This document shows, in pieces, positions 48,240 to 60,330 of a stretch of DNA of 64,000 bases. Position 1 is the stretch's first letter. Each line of letters starts with the position of its first letter. The notes beneath the pieces are model-generated. The model saw nothing but the letters and a program-made list of their open reading frames with translations. It was not told the origin of the DNA and did not search any database. The stretch comes from Girardinichthys multiradiatus (taxonomy: Eukaryota; Chordata; Actinopteri; Cyprinodontiformes; Goodeidae). Both the position numbers and the translations under genes were made by a program. Location of the stretch: assembly GCF_021462225.1 (NCBI RefSeq), contig NC_061805.1:27049958-27113957 (forward strand), given 5' to 3'.

Positions 48240-48480
48240 CATCCATCCATCCATGGTGGCACAGTTACCACAGAAGTTCCTGAAATTAAATCCCAGCTAT
48301 TTGTATGTTCTCCATCCATCCATCCATCCATCCATCCATCCATCCATCCATCCATCCATCCATCCATCCATCCATCCATCCATCCATCCATCCATCCATC
48401 CATCCATCCATCCATCCATCCATCCATCCATCCATCCATCCATCCATCCATCCATCCATCCATCCATCCATCCATCCATC
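48240..48480 (+). repeat. Shortened SINE head joined to long (CCAT)n array
   Basis: The head (ATGGTGGCACAGTTACCACA and AAATCCCAGCTATTTGTATG) is almost identical to 41756..41816 and breaks into the array at the same base after GTATGTTCTC. The array (48312..48480) has about 42 nearly pure CCAT units. A short CCAT run also precedes the head at 48238. Confidence 0.85.
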
Positions 48481-48986
48481 TATACGAAAAGTGTTTCAGA
48501 GTTGCAGAGCTAGTTCCAAAAGGGAAAGTAAGTTGGAACGTAAACATGCTGAACTCAATAACATGTTTTGATTTATTTTTGTTTGTATGTTTTTTTTAAA
48601 ATATTTTTGCAATACTCCACATGACTACTTTGTTGCAAATAATGCTTAATATGGGGTATTGCATGTCAATAACCCTCCTATATTTAATCTGGCACATCAG
48701 CCACATAAATTAACATGATCTCTATTCTAAACCATGGTAGACCTAAAAAAACATACAAAATCGAGGTCTTTCAATAATCCATTGTCCTCTGTACCACAAA
48801 TGGGTAAAGAACATAACATCACTTGCAACACGTGGTCCACAGTATCCACCATCTTCTAACTCATTTCTTTGTTCTTGTCACTGCAACCATCCTATTACAA
48901 AACCAGACTGACCACATGTTCTCAGCAGGTATTGTGAAAAGTCTTTGTCTTTGCTTATTAATCTAGTTTTACACCTACCCTCAGAT

Positions 48987-49333
48987 GAGCCCCTTTGTGG
49001 TGCAGATGTTAGCACAGTCATCTTGCAGCAAAAGGGTCCTGGGTTCAAATCCAGTCCAGACCCTTTCTGCATGGTGTTTGCATGTTCTCCCCATGCATGG
49101 GTGGGCTCTCAACGGGTACTCAAACTTCCTTCCACAGTCCCAAACAATACATGTTAGGTCAGCTGGTCTCTAAATTGCCCTTAACTATTACTGTGCGCAT
49201 GCATGGTTGTTTGTCCTGTGTGTTTCCCTGTTGTCTTGTGATGAACTGGCGGCTTGCCCAGGGTGCACCCCACCCTCGCCCAATGACCCCTAAGGATGGC
49301 CTACACAGGACCCTGCATGGATAAGCGGGCATA
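48987..49333 (+). mobile_element. tRNA-headed SINE, plus orientation
   Basis: The head contains GTGGTGCAGATGTTAGCACA (A-box region) and GGTCCTGGGTTCAAATCCAG (B-box). The body follows with GTTTGCATGTTCTCC, TCTAAATTGCCCTTA and AACTGGCGGCTTGCCCAGGG, matching the inverse of 51597..51956. It ends near GGATAAGCGGGCATAGAC without the tandem tail. Moderate divergence makes it older than the copies at 16.9 and 51.6 kb. Confidence 0.82.
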
Positions 49334-51596
49334 GACATTAGTATTTATCAGTCTTAAGATACTTATTACAATTTGATGATAATTAGACTAGCTCCTATGG
49401 TGCACAACAACAAAGTCAATATTTCCAGGAATGTATAACAAAAAACAAAATCAACTTAGCACCCACTATGTCTTTATGATGAGCTACTCCTGGTGTTATG
49501 ACTCTGGTTAAGTAAAAATGGACAGTTAGGCAATATCAAAACGCAATATCAAAAATGTTTCTGCACGACTGTTGAGATATGGGGGAAAATCTCCTTGTCT
49601 CAGATACAGAACACGGCTGCTGTAAAAAGAGACTACAAGCAACAAAGTGAATTTTGAAAGCCGGTTATCTCAGCACCTGGCAAACAGATTGTTGAGTCAC
49701 TGGTATTGATCAGATTCACTTTCAACCCTCTCTCGATATATTGGGGCTATTTTCTGCTACAGGACAGTAAAAATCTCACATATAGCTCTTTAAATGCACC
49801 ATAACTCCAGATATTGTGTTGATTCTGCAGTCTTCCCCCAGGCCATTATAAATGAAAGTGATATGCCAAGCCTCTTTTTACTTGAAGTTTTATGGAAACT
49901 GTAGCAAGGTAAGTTATATGGCACGGTGGTTTGGATGATTAAGCAGAATGTGAAACATATTAGTGAATTAGAAACGGCAAATGAACTGCCCTTCTTTAAG
50001 ATGTATCAAGGCATACAGAGTCGTCTGAAGAATAGAAAACGATCTAACAGTTATGCAAACATTCTTTCTCTGTAATCTTGGCTGCAACAAAAAGTCTATT
50101 AGAGAAAATGCAAAGTTGAGTTTGCCTATAGGAGACAGATGGAAAGAGAACAAGAGGGCAGAGGCAGAAGCTAAGTAAATTGAAAAACTGTGGAGAATGT
50201 TTTAGCAAGAATCTTTGGCAATGTTTTAAACTGAATGGATGGCTGACAACAAACACAGAGCTGTGGAAGGTAAGAGCAGAGATTAGGGGAGACTGGATGG
50301 AGAGAGATAGCTAAGTGTAAAGAAAGAAGAAAAGACAATGAATACGATGAGTGTCCAGAGGAAGATTGTCAAATAAAATGAGCAGAGGAGGAGTAAAGAA
50401 GGGGGATGAGAGACAGAGGCGTTATGCTAAAATGGGTTTCGTGTGCTGAGACGGCCACTGACTGTCAGCTCCTTAAATGAGAACAACACTGGGTTGACAG
50501 CTCACTTATTCGCTCAACGAAAAGCTGGCAGCATCAGCGTTCCCAGGCTGCATCAACTGAGTGAGTTCCTCAAGAAAACATGATGGAAAAAATAATGTTC
50601 CTATTATAAGGTATAAAATGTTTTGCAACATCTGATAAAAGCAGGATCAGACACGTTTGTGTGAGGGTGTGTGGCTTAAATGCAGAAAAATGTGCACAGA
50701 AATGCACACAGCTCCACCAAGTTGGCCAAGGTGAAAGTGTGTCTGCCAACATTTTAATTAGTCTGGTTACAGTGACGTACCAATTATTAGTGAGTTCAGT
50801 CTTCACTTTGAGAGCTTTGCAAGTACCTTTTTCAGAAAACTGTCATGCCCTTGCTTTGTATTTTTGCTCTGAATCCCTTCATTTCTTTTAAACCCAGTGC
50901 TGTTAGAAACAGAAAAACTCGAAATACATCAATGCTGTCTGCTACAAAGTACAATTGTCTAACATTGTTCTCTGCCTATTTCAAAGAAAAGGTTAGACTA
51001 AAGCACTCTGGACAGGAGTGACACATAAAAACCCTAAGGTCTGAAAAGTCATTTTTTTCTAAACAGAGAGTACTAGAGTCAGTCATTTCAGATAAGAGAA
51101 ATCCAATTCCAACAATCATAGTGCACAGTTGATTTTTATTTGTATTTTGGTGTCAAATAAAACAAAAGAGAAAAATCAAAGAGACTTCATCGTTGACTTT
51201 TCTTGTCAGAGATTGAGTATTTTTATTTGATAAAAAAAGGCTGTTGATCTGTCTAATATGTCACATTTAGGAGATTAGACTTTAAAGATTGATTAAAGCA
51301 TGTTTAATAAAAAACACAACTCTGCTAGCTGTTGAGAATAAGTGTTAGAGAAAACATGAGTAAACTGGCTTGCATGTTTAAAAAATGTAAAACCCATTAA
51401 TTGTCATCCACATTGCAAATCCCTAAAGATGACAAGCCTGGGTTGTGTGGGTTATGAGCCACGATGGGGTTAGTCAACATATCATCACCAAGATGTGGAT
51501 ATTTGCTCATTTTAAATTTTAAGCATGGAGCATTATTCAAATTTTGACAAGCAAAGGAAATAGCGATGAAACAATCATATGCACATCTTCAATATT

Positions 51597-51956
51597 CAGT
51601 CAGTCAGTCATTTTCTACCGCTTATTCCATAGTGGGTCACGGGGGAGCTGGTGCCTATCTCCAGCAGTCTATGGGCGAGAGGTGGGGTACACCCTGGACA
51701 TGTCGCCAGTCCATCGCAGGGCAACACACAAACAACCATGCACACACTCATTCATACACCTAAGGGCAATTTAGAGACCAATTAACCTAACAGGCATGTC
51801 TTTGGACTGTGGGAGGAAGCCGGAGTACCCGGTGAGAACCCACACATGCACAAGGAGAACATGCAAACTCCATGCAGAAAGACCCCTGGTTGGGAATCGA
51901 ACCCAGGACCTTCTTGCTGCAAGGCAACAGTGCTACCAACTGTGCCACCGTGCAGC
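51597..51956 (-). mobile_element. Full-length tRNA-headed SINE with 13-bp target duplication
   Basis: The 360-bp element is complete. The head at the right end has a good B-box (GGTTGGGAATCGAACCCAGG on this strand), the body matches the other copies, and the tail (CAGTCAGTCAGTC) is at the left. CATCTTCAATATT stands on both sides (51584..51596 and 51957..51969), a perfect 13-bp target duplication that points to recent LINE-mediated insertion. Confidence 0.93.
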
Positions 51957-54104
51957 CATCTTCAATATTTTTATTTTTTATTAAGTATTGATATTCATTA
52001 AGCGTTCCATTAAAAAAATGACATTCATTAAGTTAGTACCCCTTTTAGGAATTATCACAGGATGCAAATTCTGTCTCTATTCAAACTCTTTTGAAAAGAC
52101 TTCTAGTACTGCAAGGCTCTTAGACCTTACTGAATGCACTGCTCATTTAAGGCCTATCCATAAATTTTTAACAATGGTCAGGTCATGGTACTGAAGGGGA
52201 TATTGGAAGAATCCACCTCATACATGTCTGTCTCATAATTAGCTTTTTTTGGAGAAGAACATTCCAACTGTTTTGTTTACACTGAGCTTTAAGCAAGACT
52301 GGTTTGCCTCTACATTGTACTTTAAATGCATCTACTCATTTCAGGGCTTTCCAAAATACTAATATTTTGTCTAGCAAAGAAAGACTAATCTACCAATGTG
52401 CTCAACTGCTGAAGTTTTCTTTTTCAAAAATACTTTTACTTACTGTTCCTTAATAAGCAAAACCAGTATTAGTTTTCTTTTTACCTTTGTAAATGTTTGA
52501 CAGTAAATCTTCTGACGATAATGGAGAAAAGGTTAAGCTTTGCTCATTTTTCCATGATGATACAGAGATGGCTGCCTAGTTGAAAAGTAAGCAGAATTCA
52601 TTTCTATCATTAGCAAATACCATGAGCACTAGCAACCACAGAAAATTGCACTATGGGAAAGGATTCTTCTAAATTAAATGTAACATTTGGCATAGTGAGA
52701 AAATTCTCCTATATCTAAATCAAGAGGACACCCGACTCTTTCTACAAGCCATGGTCCTCTCACGCCTTGACTTTGATAATTCAGTTTTTACAGCATGCAC
52801 AATGAAAATTTTCAGAAAATGACAGTGGATTGCATACGTGACGCCATCACTCACTGAAATGCACAAAAACATAACTATCAAGATATTTCGAGGTGTGCAG
52901 CTACCTATACAAACTAACTCTTAAACACTTGTGCAGCTTTTTAACTGCTCAATTATTTTTAGGAACATTCTATGCAATGGCAATAATCCTGCAAAAGATA
53001 TTCATAGTCCGGACTGTTTTAACTTATAGTTGCACAATTTCAGATTTTCTTTCAATCACTATTGTTCAATGTGTGATTTACATTGTCTCCCAATGCATGT
53101 ATGAGTATTTGCTTGCTGGTCTCCTTCCACAGTCATAAAACAAGAATGGTAGGTTATTTGAAGATTCTGAATTGCCCTAATGTATAAATAAATAACAGTC
53201 TTTCTTATTTTTCTTGGACATTTGATGGACTGATGTTTTGTTCATTTTGGTATCCAGTAAAACTAACAACCCCCCCCCCCCAAAAACAAAACAAAAGAGG
53301 ACAAATTTGAATGCCCTGAAAGTCGGGTCCTTTTTCGAAGCTCCTGACCTTTCTGTTATCAATGGGACAAAAAGAAAAGAAGAAGAAAGATTATCTACCC
53401 TGGGGTCTTTGGTCCCATGAGCAACATTTGCAAAGCTTAATTATTCCAATTAGCACTTTCAGGGTTCAATGTCATACATTATGTGAGTAAAGTTTTCAAT
53501 TAAGCATCAGTAAGCTACAGTGTGGGGGTGAACTGGAATACATTATCAAGCTGAACCATGATAAATATTGCACAGAAGAAGAGCAGCTATTAACAACCAT
53601 TAAACATTTCAAAAGCAGACAAGACTGAACTAGAACTAGAGAGCAAGAGAGGGAGAGAGACAGACTGATGTTGTTAACAGAGATTAATAGAGATTTATTA
53701 AATGAAAACGTCTGGGCTGACTTTGACTGTAATAAATTGGTGAAGGACCATGTCCTTAGCAATATGAAAGCTCAGACAGGCAAATAGAGAGCAAGAAACA
53801 CCAATACCATACCTGACATTAAAGTCAGAGTTTGTCTACTGGAACAATGTCTTTGTTTATGCAATCCGAAACCCACAAACATTAATAACCGTTAACACAC
53901 TATCATGCTATCACCATGCATTTAAATGGCATAGAAATACATGCTACCATAAGTAAATAAACATCCGGCACTGTCTTCCTCCACAGATGACACAGACGTA
54001 CACAAAATGGAGTCTCCAGCTAAGCTACATTGCCACAGATTTTTGTGGACATATCAGCACATCCACAACATAGGTGTCATAGCTCTGAGACACTAGATGC
54101 AGTC

Positions 54105-54400
54105 ATACTCAATGAATTAGAATACTGAAAAGGTCATTTATTTTAGTAACTTAGTTCATCAAGTAAGTTAATTACACACAGATTGATGTTTTGAAGCCTT
54201 TATTTCTCCTGCTTATGATCACTTGACGCTTACAGCTACACAAAACAAGATATTTAAGATTCGAATTTTACATCAGACCAATAAAAAAATATATTTTAAA
54301 TACAGAAATGTGGGTTTAATAAAAGGTATGTTTAGAGGTTGCTATTTTCAAAAGGTACTTCGAAAAGAACAGGCCTCATTAGAGCACATTCAGACTGTAT
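54105..54400. repeat. Tc1-type terminal repeat fragment
   Basis: CTCAATGAATTAGAATACTG, TTTATTTTAGTAACTTAG and GAAGCCTTTATTTCTCCTGC follow the pattern of a fish Tc1 long inverted repeat and are distantly like the ends of 31837..33446. No transposase is seen beside it, so it is a relic or MITE. Confidence 0.5.
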
Positions 54401-56369
54401 AAGCTCCACTGATATGGATTTATGTTAGTACCAAGCAAATGTTGCAGTAATGACTAAATAAAAATATTACTTGATCTCAAGCTATGCTATGCAGACACTC
54501 AGTCTGTGTTGATGAATATTCTCTCAACTCAACATGCTAAAATCTTTAACTAATGATTAGTCAATCATAAAGTATGCAAAACAAGCCAAAAACAAATTAG
54601 TACAGTGCTGCAATGGCAAACATACCCTGTCTTGGCACAAAAGAACACTATGAATGTTACATCAATAACCCCAAAACATATGCACTATACAAAACAAGAA
54701 CACATCAATGACATGACAAAACTTTTGTTCTCGAAAATGTTATTTCATTGAACATGGTCATGCATTTTACAATACACCAAGATACATGATAACTAAGGAA
54801 ACAATGTAAGTGCATCTTAAGAAGAACGCCTTCACCACCCTTAAGAAAAAAAATCTTATTGAGAAATTATGAGTTAAATAACTCATATTAGCCTTAGTTT
54901 CTTTGCCAAGAGCCTCTATGTGGGCTTGTTTTAATTTAGCATTTGGTCTTTTTGGATTTTTTAATGAATGAAGAAATTAATGAAACCAATATCCTACCAA
55001 CATATGAGTATATATCAAAATAATGAATCAATACAAAGAGTCATTTAGGAATGTCCTAAAAGACATTGATTATTTAATGTTCAAATAGTGTTGAGATCTG
55101 CCACATACGTATTTTGAGACACTGCTATTATTCTTGTCCTTCCCACAGGAAACATAACAAATCTCAATCCACAGTCCAACAGCCCAGAAATATCTTACAC
55201 AGTAAATAAATCAAAAAGAAAACAAGTGACATAGATAAGGAAAGGGATATAAAACCCTGACAAAAAATGTCAATACCCAAGTCAATATCTTGTTTGCATC
55301 ATGAGGCTACAAAAAGTGGCACAGCACGAAAAGCAAAAAGTCACTTTTTCCACTATGAATCCATGGGAAACATTTCTCCAAGAAAGTGTTCTCTAATCCA
55401 GCTCCAGGATGTCAGTTATTCTCTTAACACACCCTAACAGACAGACACCATAGACTTTGCAGCATTATTCACAGTGCGACACAAACTGTGTGCCCTTAAT
55501 TTACACTTGCTGGGTAGAGAAAGAGTAACGCAGTAAGAAGGTCTTACCATCCAGAAGAATGACGGCTGCACTTTTCTTACAGTACAAGACAGATCTCTGT
55601 TCTCACTGACCTTATTTGTTCACACAATAAATCATAATGCAATCATCCAGTCTATAACTGTTCCTCAAAAAGCCAAATTCATTGGGACAACAAATAAATT
55701 AAGTTTAGAAAAAGATAAAAAAAATAATGGTTCCTAAACAGATTCCAAATTGAAAGTGAACTTTTCCAGACCTAAATGAGTGTAGTTCTCAATTCATTTT
55801 GCCAATTTTTAAAGTACAAATACAAACTGTCATAACTCATTTACTGCAGATATTTGTACTGAGGTTAGACTTTAAATAAAATAATCTGCAAAAAACAGAA
55901 AAGAAAAAAGCATTAAGGAAGCAAAGAATGAAAGGAAAGGGATGAAAGGAGGAAAAGTTGAATAAAGGCAGCAATAAAAAAGTAAGAAATAAAAAAACTG
56001 AAGGAAAGTAGTTGGTAAAAACTGTAGAATAGATGTTTTTAAGTCTTACTGTATTTACAGTAAGATAAAGGCTACAGAAATACACCTATATGCCTTTTAT
56101 GTTGAGAAAGTGGATGACATCAAGCCTAATCTTTGCAAAGTTGAATCAAAGCGTTCAGTGTAACTTTCAATGGAAAGTTACATTAAAACTAACAGTGTTT
56201 GTCTATAATACACAACAGCAGGTTCACGCTGCGCAAAAAGCAAATAGAAAAAAAAGAGCTGAAGTGTTGCATATGTAGAGAGTTGAAAAAAATGGCTACA
56301 TGGAAAAAAAAACTTTCTTGAAATAATACCCCCCTATTTTTGGTTATATTGTGTACATGCAAATTTTAT

Positions 56370-57221
56370 ATGTCCAGTAGAGGGCACTCTCGTGCCACTA
56401 TGGATCTGCCAGGGAGGATGAAGTTTCCAGTTCTGGGCATGCGCAGCTCAGAATGAACGAGCTCTGGCCCAGACAACACGCTAATCGCTGTCTCCTCTTT
56501 GATTCACGGGCACGATAAAAGGCAACTTTCATAAGCCCAAAAAATGTATTTCAATGTAATAAAAATATGTTGAGATTATTACTGCAGTATTTTAAGTGAC
56601 TGATGATACGTGTAATTTCAACAGTTTTATAGTTAGCTTTAGCCTGTGTTCGGAAGATCATGTTTTCTGTTAGAGCCCAAACTGATTGTTGTATGTATCT
56701 AATAGACATAATCAGTCACTGCTGTTGTGTCTGGATTTAAACATTGTTAAAATATTAATCTGTCAGTAAGTTTTTGTGTGAGGATTTCTTATAACTGTAT
56801 TTTGTGTGTGTGTGTGTGTGTGTGGCAAGCTCCATAACGTTCATAATCACCAGTTGTGATTAGATGCAACGCTTTTTGTCTGTTTTGTTCTTTTAATTTA
56901 AGATCCGATTCTCTTTTGTAAGTAATTTTGTGTTTATCATGTTATTTTATTTATTTTCTGTGTTTAAGAGAAAAAAAGGTGATTGGTTCCCTTTTTTTAT
57001 TTGTACCGATTTTATTTTTCTTTCTTTGTAAGTACATCGTTGATTGTATTTATGTATGAATTGTATTCTTTCTTGAAAATGCGCAGCTCAGAATAAACGA
57101 GCCCTGGCCCGACAACACGATGTCTCCTCTCTGATTCACAGAGTATTGGTGCACAGTGCTCTTCAGCCTGGGTGGCGCTTGCTGCTGGCCCAGGTTCCCC
57201 TAGATCTGGTGCCGGTAACAC
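56370..57221. repeat. LTR-like segment with internal direct repeat
   Basis: The block ATGCGCAGCTCAGAATGAAC (56439..56508) recurs as ATGCGCAGCTCAGAATAAAC (57079..57140), about 640 bp apart, each followed by GACAACACG and TGATTCAC. The second copy creates AATAAA and is followed by a GC-rich end closing at GGTGCCGGTAACA. This looks like an LTR-retroelement remnant, but target duplications were not found. Confidence 0.45.
56803..56824. repeat. Short (GT)n microsatellite
   Basis: There are about 11 GT units inside the LTR-like segment. Confidence 0.9.
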
Positions 57222-59199
57222 ATAAATGCTCTGATGGGAACATAGGAGCTTACCTAAAACCTATATATTGAGTGAAGATCAAACGTTTACTGGAGGATAC
57301 ATTTTTATTGATAAATTCACATAGCTCTCAGTTGTGGAAAAGCCAAACTGGTTCTTTTCTGTGTTTTTGTAGAACCAGTTAAAAAGTTAAAGCTTTTTAA
57401 TTGAATTCAAATGCAGATTTTATAACTTTCTAAAGTGTTCTATCTTGTCTACTTTCCGTATGTGCAGCAGTCATCAAATCTACTTTAGTGCTGTTCTCTT
57501 CCTCTGGTTTTGTTTCAAAGATACCTGTGTTCAACTAAATCTTCCAAGACATTGTTAGCTCATAGGTCAGATTCATATTTCTGATGTGTGACCTCAAAGC
57601 TGATCAGTTTAAATGCATTTATGTGACTAAAAGCTCTTAACTAGTTTCACGGTTTAACTAGTGCCTAGACTATACTTTGTCACAGCTGGTTTAAGTTAAG
57701 AGTATGTGACATGCTGTTATACCCCAGGTCCTCTTTAGTAGACATTGTTTACAGTCCCAGCTGAAATTAAAATCTGAGGTCTACATGGGCAAAGGCAGTT
57801 TTATAAAGTTTATTTGTCGGTTGACTAATGCAAGTTAGTTTTGTTCTACCACATTTTCCAAAGAAAGCATGTATACTATTCATTAAATTTTATTTTAAGG
57901 TTTGCAATAACCAAACTTTCAGAAGTCAGTTCATCAGGAGTTCTTTAACTGTTGCTGACAATTTTATTTTTACAAGACCTGCTAATAAGCTTGCCAGTCA
58001 ATTGAAAGCATCACAAATAAACTGTTTATGAGCTATATACAGTTTACTATGTATTCACCGAGACTCAGAGCACATAAGTATCTCTTCAAAGCAAGCTTTA
58101 GTAGAGAAGTACTTTCATATTAGTGACAGATCACTTACTGAGTCTAGTCTTAAATTCATGGTGTGAAGAGGAAATGAAATCAACACATGAGTGAGCAAGA
58201 GCTGCAGAGGGAACAATGAAGAAGGGATGAATGCACTGCTTGATTTGAGGCTGAAATGAAGGCTAGTCACAATATATTAAAGGGAAAGGAGACGGAAATA
58301 AATGTTTATTGTTATTGTACACATATTTGCTTCCCTGCCTTGCTTCCACAACAATTATACATACATAAAGGGATTGAGAAAGCCCAGGAATTCTGTAAAA
58401 CTTATAACTGCATCAAATCCAGACAAGATCATGTGAGGTTACTGACATGAAATCCAAAATTAAAAAAGAAATAATAAAACCAGAAAAGCCTTTTCAGATC
58501 TATTTTTAAATATGTTTTTGACTAAATATTATCCTTGCCATATTCTCAAACAATAAAGACTAAATCCACTCTGGCTCCCTGAAAGTCCAAATCCCTTCAC
58601 CATGTCAGGAAATTAAATCCCACAGTCTGAAGCCTCTTTCACACAATCACAGATTTTTCCATTATTCTGGTGGGAACTGAACATGTCTGTCATGTTTGAA
58701 TAACTTCACTGATTTCATAACATTTTAAATATGGATTTCTGTCTGTGTTAGACCAAGTCACTGATATACATCACCTTCAACTCCTTAGAAGTGTGAACTT
58801 TTGCTATCACATATACCAGTAAATGTGTAAATGTGAATTATCAGTGTGTAAAGTGTCTTACTGTGAAGAGAAAACAATGACTCTATAAGGGTGTTTGTAT
58901 TGTATACTGTGTATACCAACTTGTTTGTAATTTAAATTTTTTTTTAATATTTCCTTGTGTTGGAAAAATAATTTTTTGTTTCAAAACGTTTCTTAATTGA
59001 GTGAAATGAGTTAGAAATATCTAAGCAGCAGAATGAGAGGAGCTACTTGAGTTCAACAAATTGCTAGTGAAAGTAGCTTTAGTACTTTTTCAACTATCTC
59101 ATTTAGAAACAAAAACTGGATCTTCCTTTATGAAAGGAAACAAGATCATTCTGTCCCACAGTTCTTTGAGCTGTAATCCTTCAAAGTGACACTTGTACA

Positions 59200-60330
59200 G
59201 CCTTATTACTCAGGATCCATACAAATAAACCGTTAAGAATGAATGGCCTATTAAAGATTATACCACAGCATCTTAATCAGAGTCCAGAATTTGACTAGGC
59301 TGCTCCAGACCAATTTCTTATGTGTTTTATTTATTCAGAGGTGGACATTCTGGTGTTCTTTAAAATATTGCTCTCCTGCATAATTAAGGAATGTTTGTGC
59401 TCAAGGTCACAAACTTATTGCTGTAAATTCTTATTCAGGATTTTGTCCTACATAGCAGAATGCATTGTTCCATAGACCATCACACCATACTTTTGGCTGT
59501 CACTATGTTGTTCTGTTTTAAAAATGGTGTTTTATATCAGATGTTACGGCCTCCACATCTTACACCCCTGTCTCGTCAGTCCATATAATATCTTCTCAAA
59601 ACTCTTGGGTATCATCATTATATTTTCTGACAAATGTCACATCAGCCTGTGTGTTGTTTTGATTCAGAAGCAGGCTTCCATGCATGCCATTTTCTTTCCA
59701 GTCTCAGTGTTTTTCTTATTACTGAATGATGAGCCCTGGGCTTATCTGAGGTTAGTTAGATCTTTAGTGCTTTAGATGATGTTCTGGATGTTTTGGTGAC
59801 ATCCTGGATGACTTGCTGTCACTCTTGGAGTAATTTTTGTAGGCTGGCCATTCTGGCCGTAGACTGGCTTTGTAACCTTTCCCAGACTGATAGACGTCAA
59901 TGACTTAGTTTCTTGTGAAGATTTGCATTTCTTTTGATTGGGGCATGATGAGGTGCTTTTCTAGATCTGTTAGCCTACCTCATGTTGTCAGACAACTTCT
60001 GTTTAAGTGATTTCTTGATTCTACAGGTCCGGCAATAAGGATGGATGTGAGTAAAGGAGTTTAACTCAATATGGTTAATCACAATTAATTTAGGCTTTAG
60101 AAAGGACGTGACTACTTTCTCACAGGGGTGCTGTTTTAGGTTTAAGGGACAATTACTTCATTACACAGGGCCAAGTTGGTTTGGATAGCTTTCACCCTTA
60201 ATAAATGAAATCATAATTTGAAAACTGAATTTTGTATTTACTCAGGTTTTCCATTTTTGATATAAACAAATATTACTGTAAACATTTAGATATTGCAAAA
60301 ATGCAAAACCAGAAGAAATCTCTAAGGGGG
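59200..60330. mobile_element. Degraded Tc1-like transposon (second family)
   Basis: Ordered blocks fit the noncoding strand of a common fish Tc1 element: GCAGAATGCATTGTTCCATA, CTCGTCAGTCCATATAATAT, TTTTCTGACAAATGTCACAT, GGCTTTGTAACCTTTCCCAG, TTAAGTGATTTCTTGATTCT and ACACAGGGCCAAGTTGGTTT. The transposase would run on the minus strand but is broken throughout. Ends are approximate. Confidence 0.65.

Noticed and set aside
41817..48480. CRISPR-like repeat arrays
   Set aside because: The repeats are uninterrupted short tandem units without spacers, in a vertebrate genome.
48197..48571. Long reading frames of repeated Ile-His-Pro-Ser or Met-Asp-Gly-Trp (also at 41.6-42.0 kb)
   Set aside because: They are translations of the CCAT tetranucleotide array, open in several frames on both strands, with no gene context.
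48996..49060. tRNA-like A and B boxes
   Set aside because: They belong to a SINE head. No cloverleaf with acceptor stem is present, so it is not a tRNA gene.
52741..52810. Reverse-transcriptase-like phrase (VLSRLDFDNSVF)
   Set aside because: It resembles a LINE motif, but only about 12 residues match and the flanks show no supporting sequence. It is too short to call.
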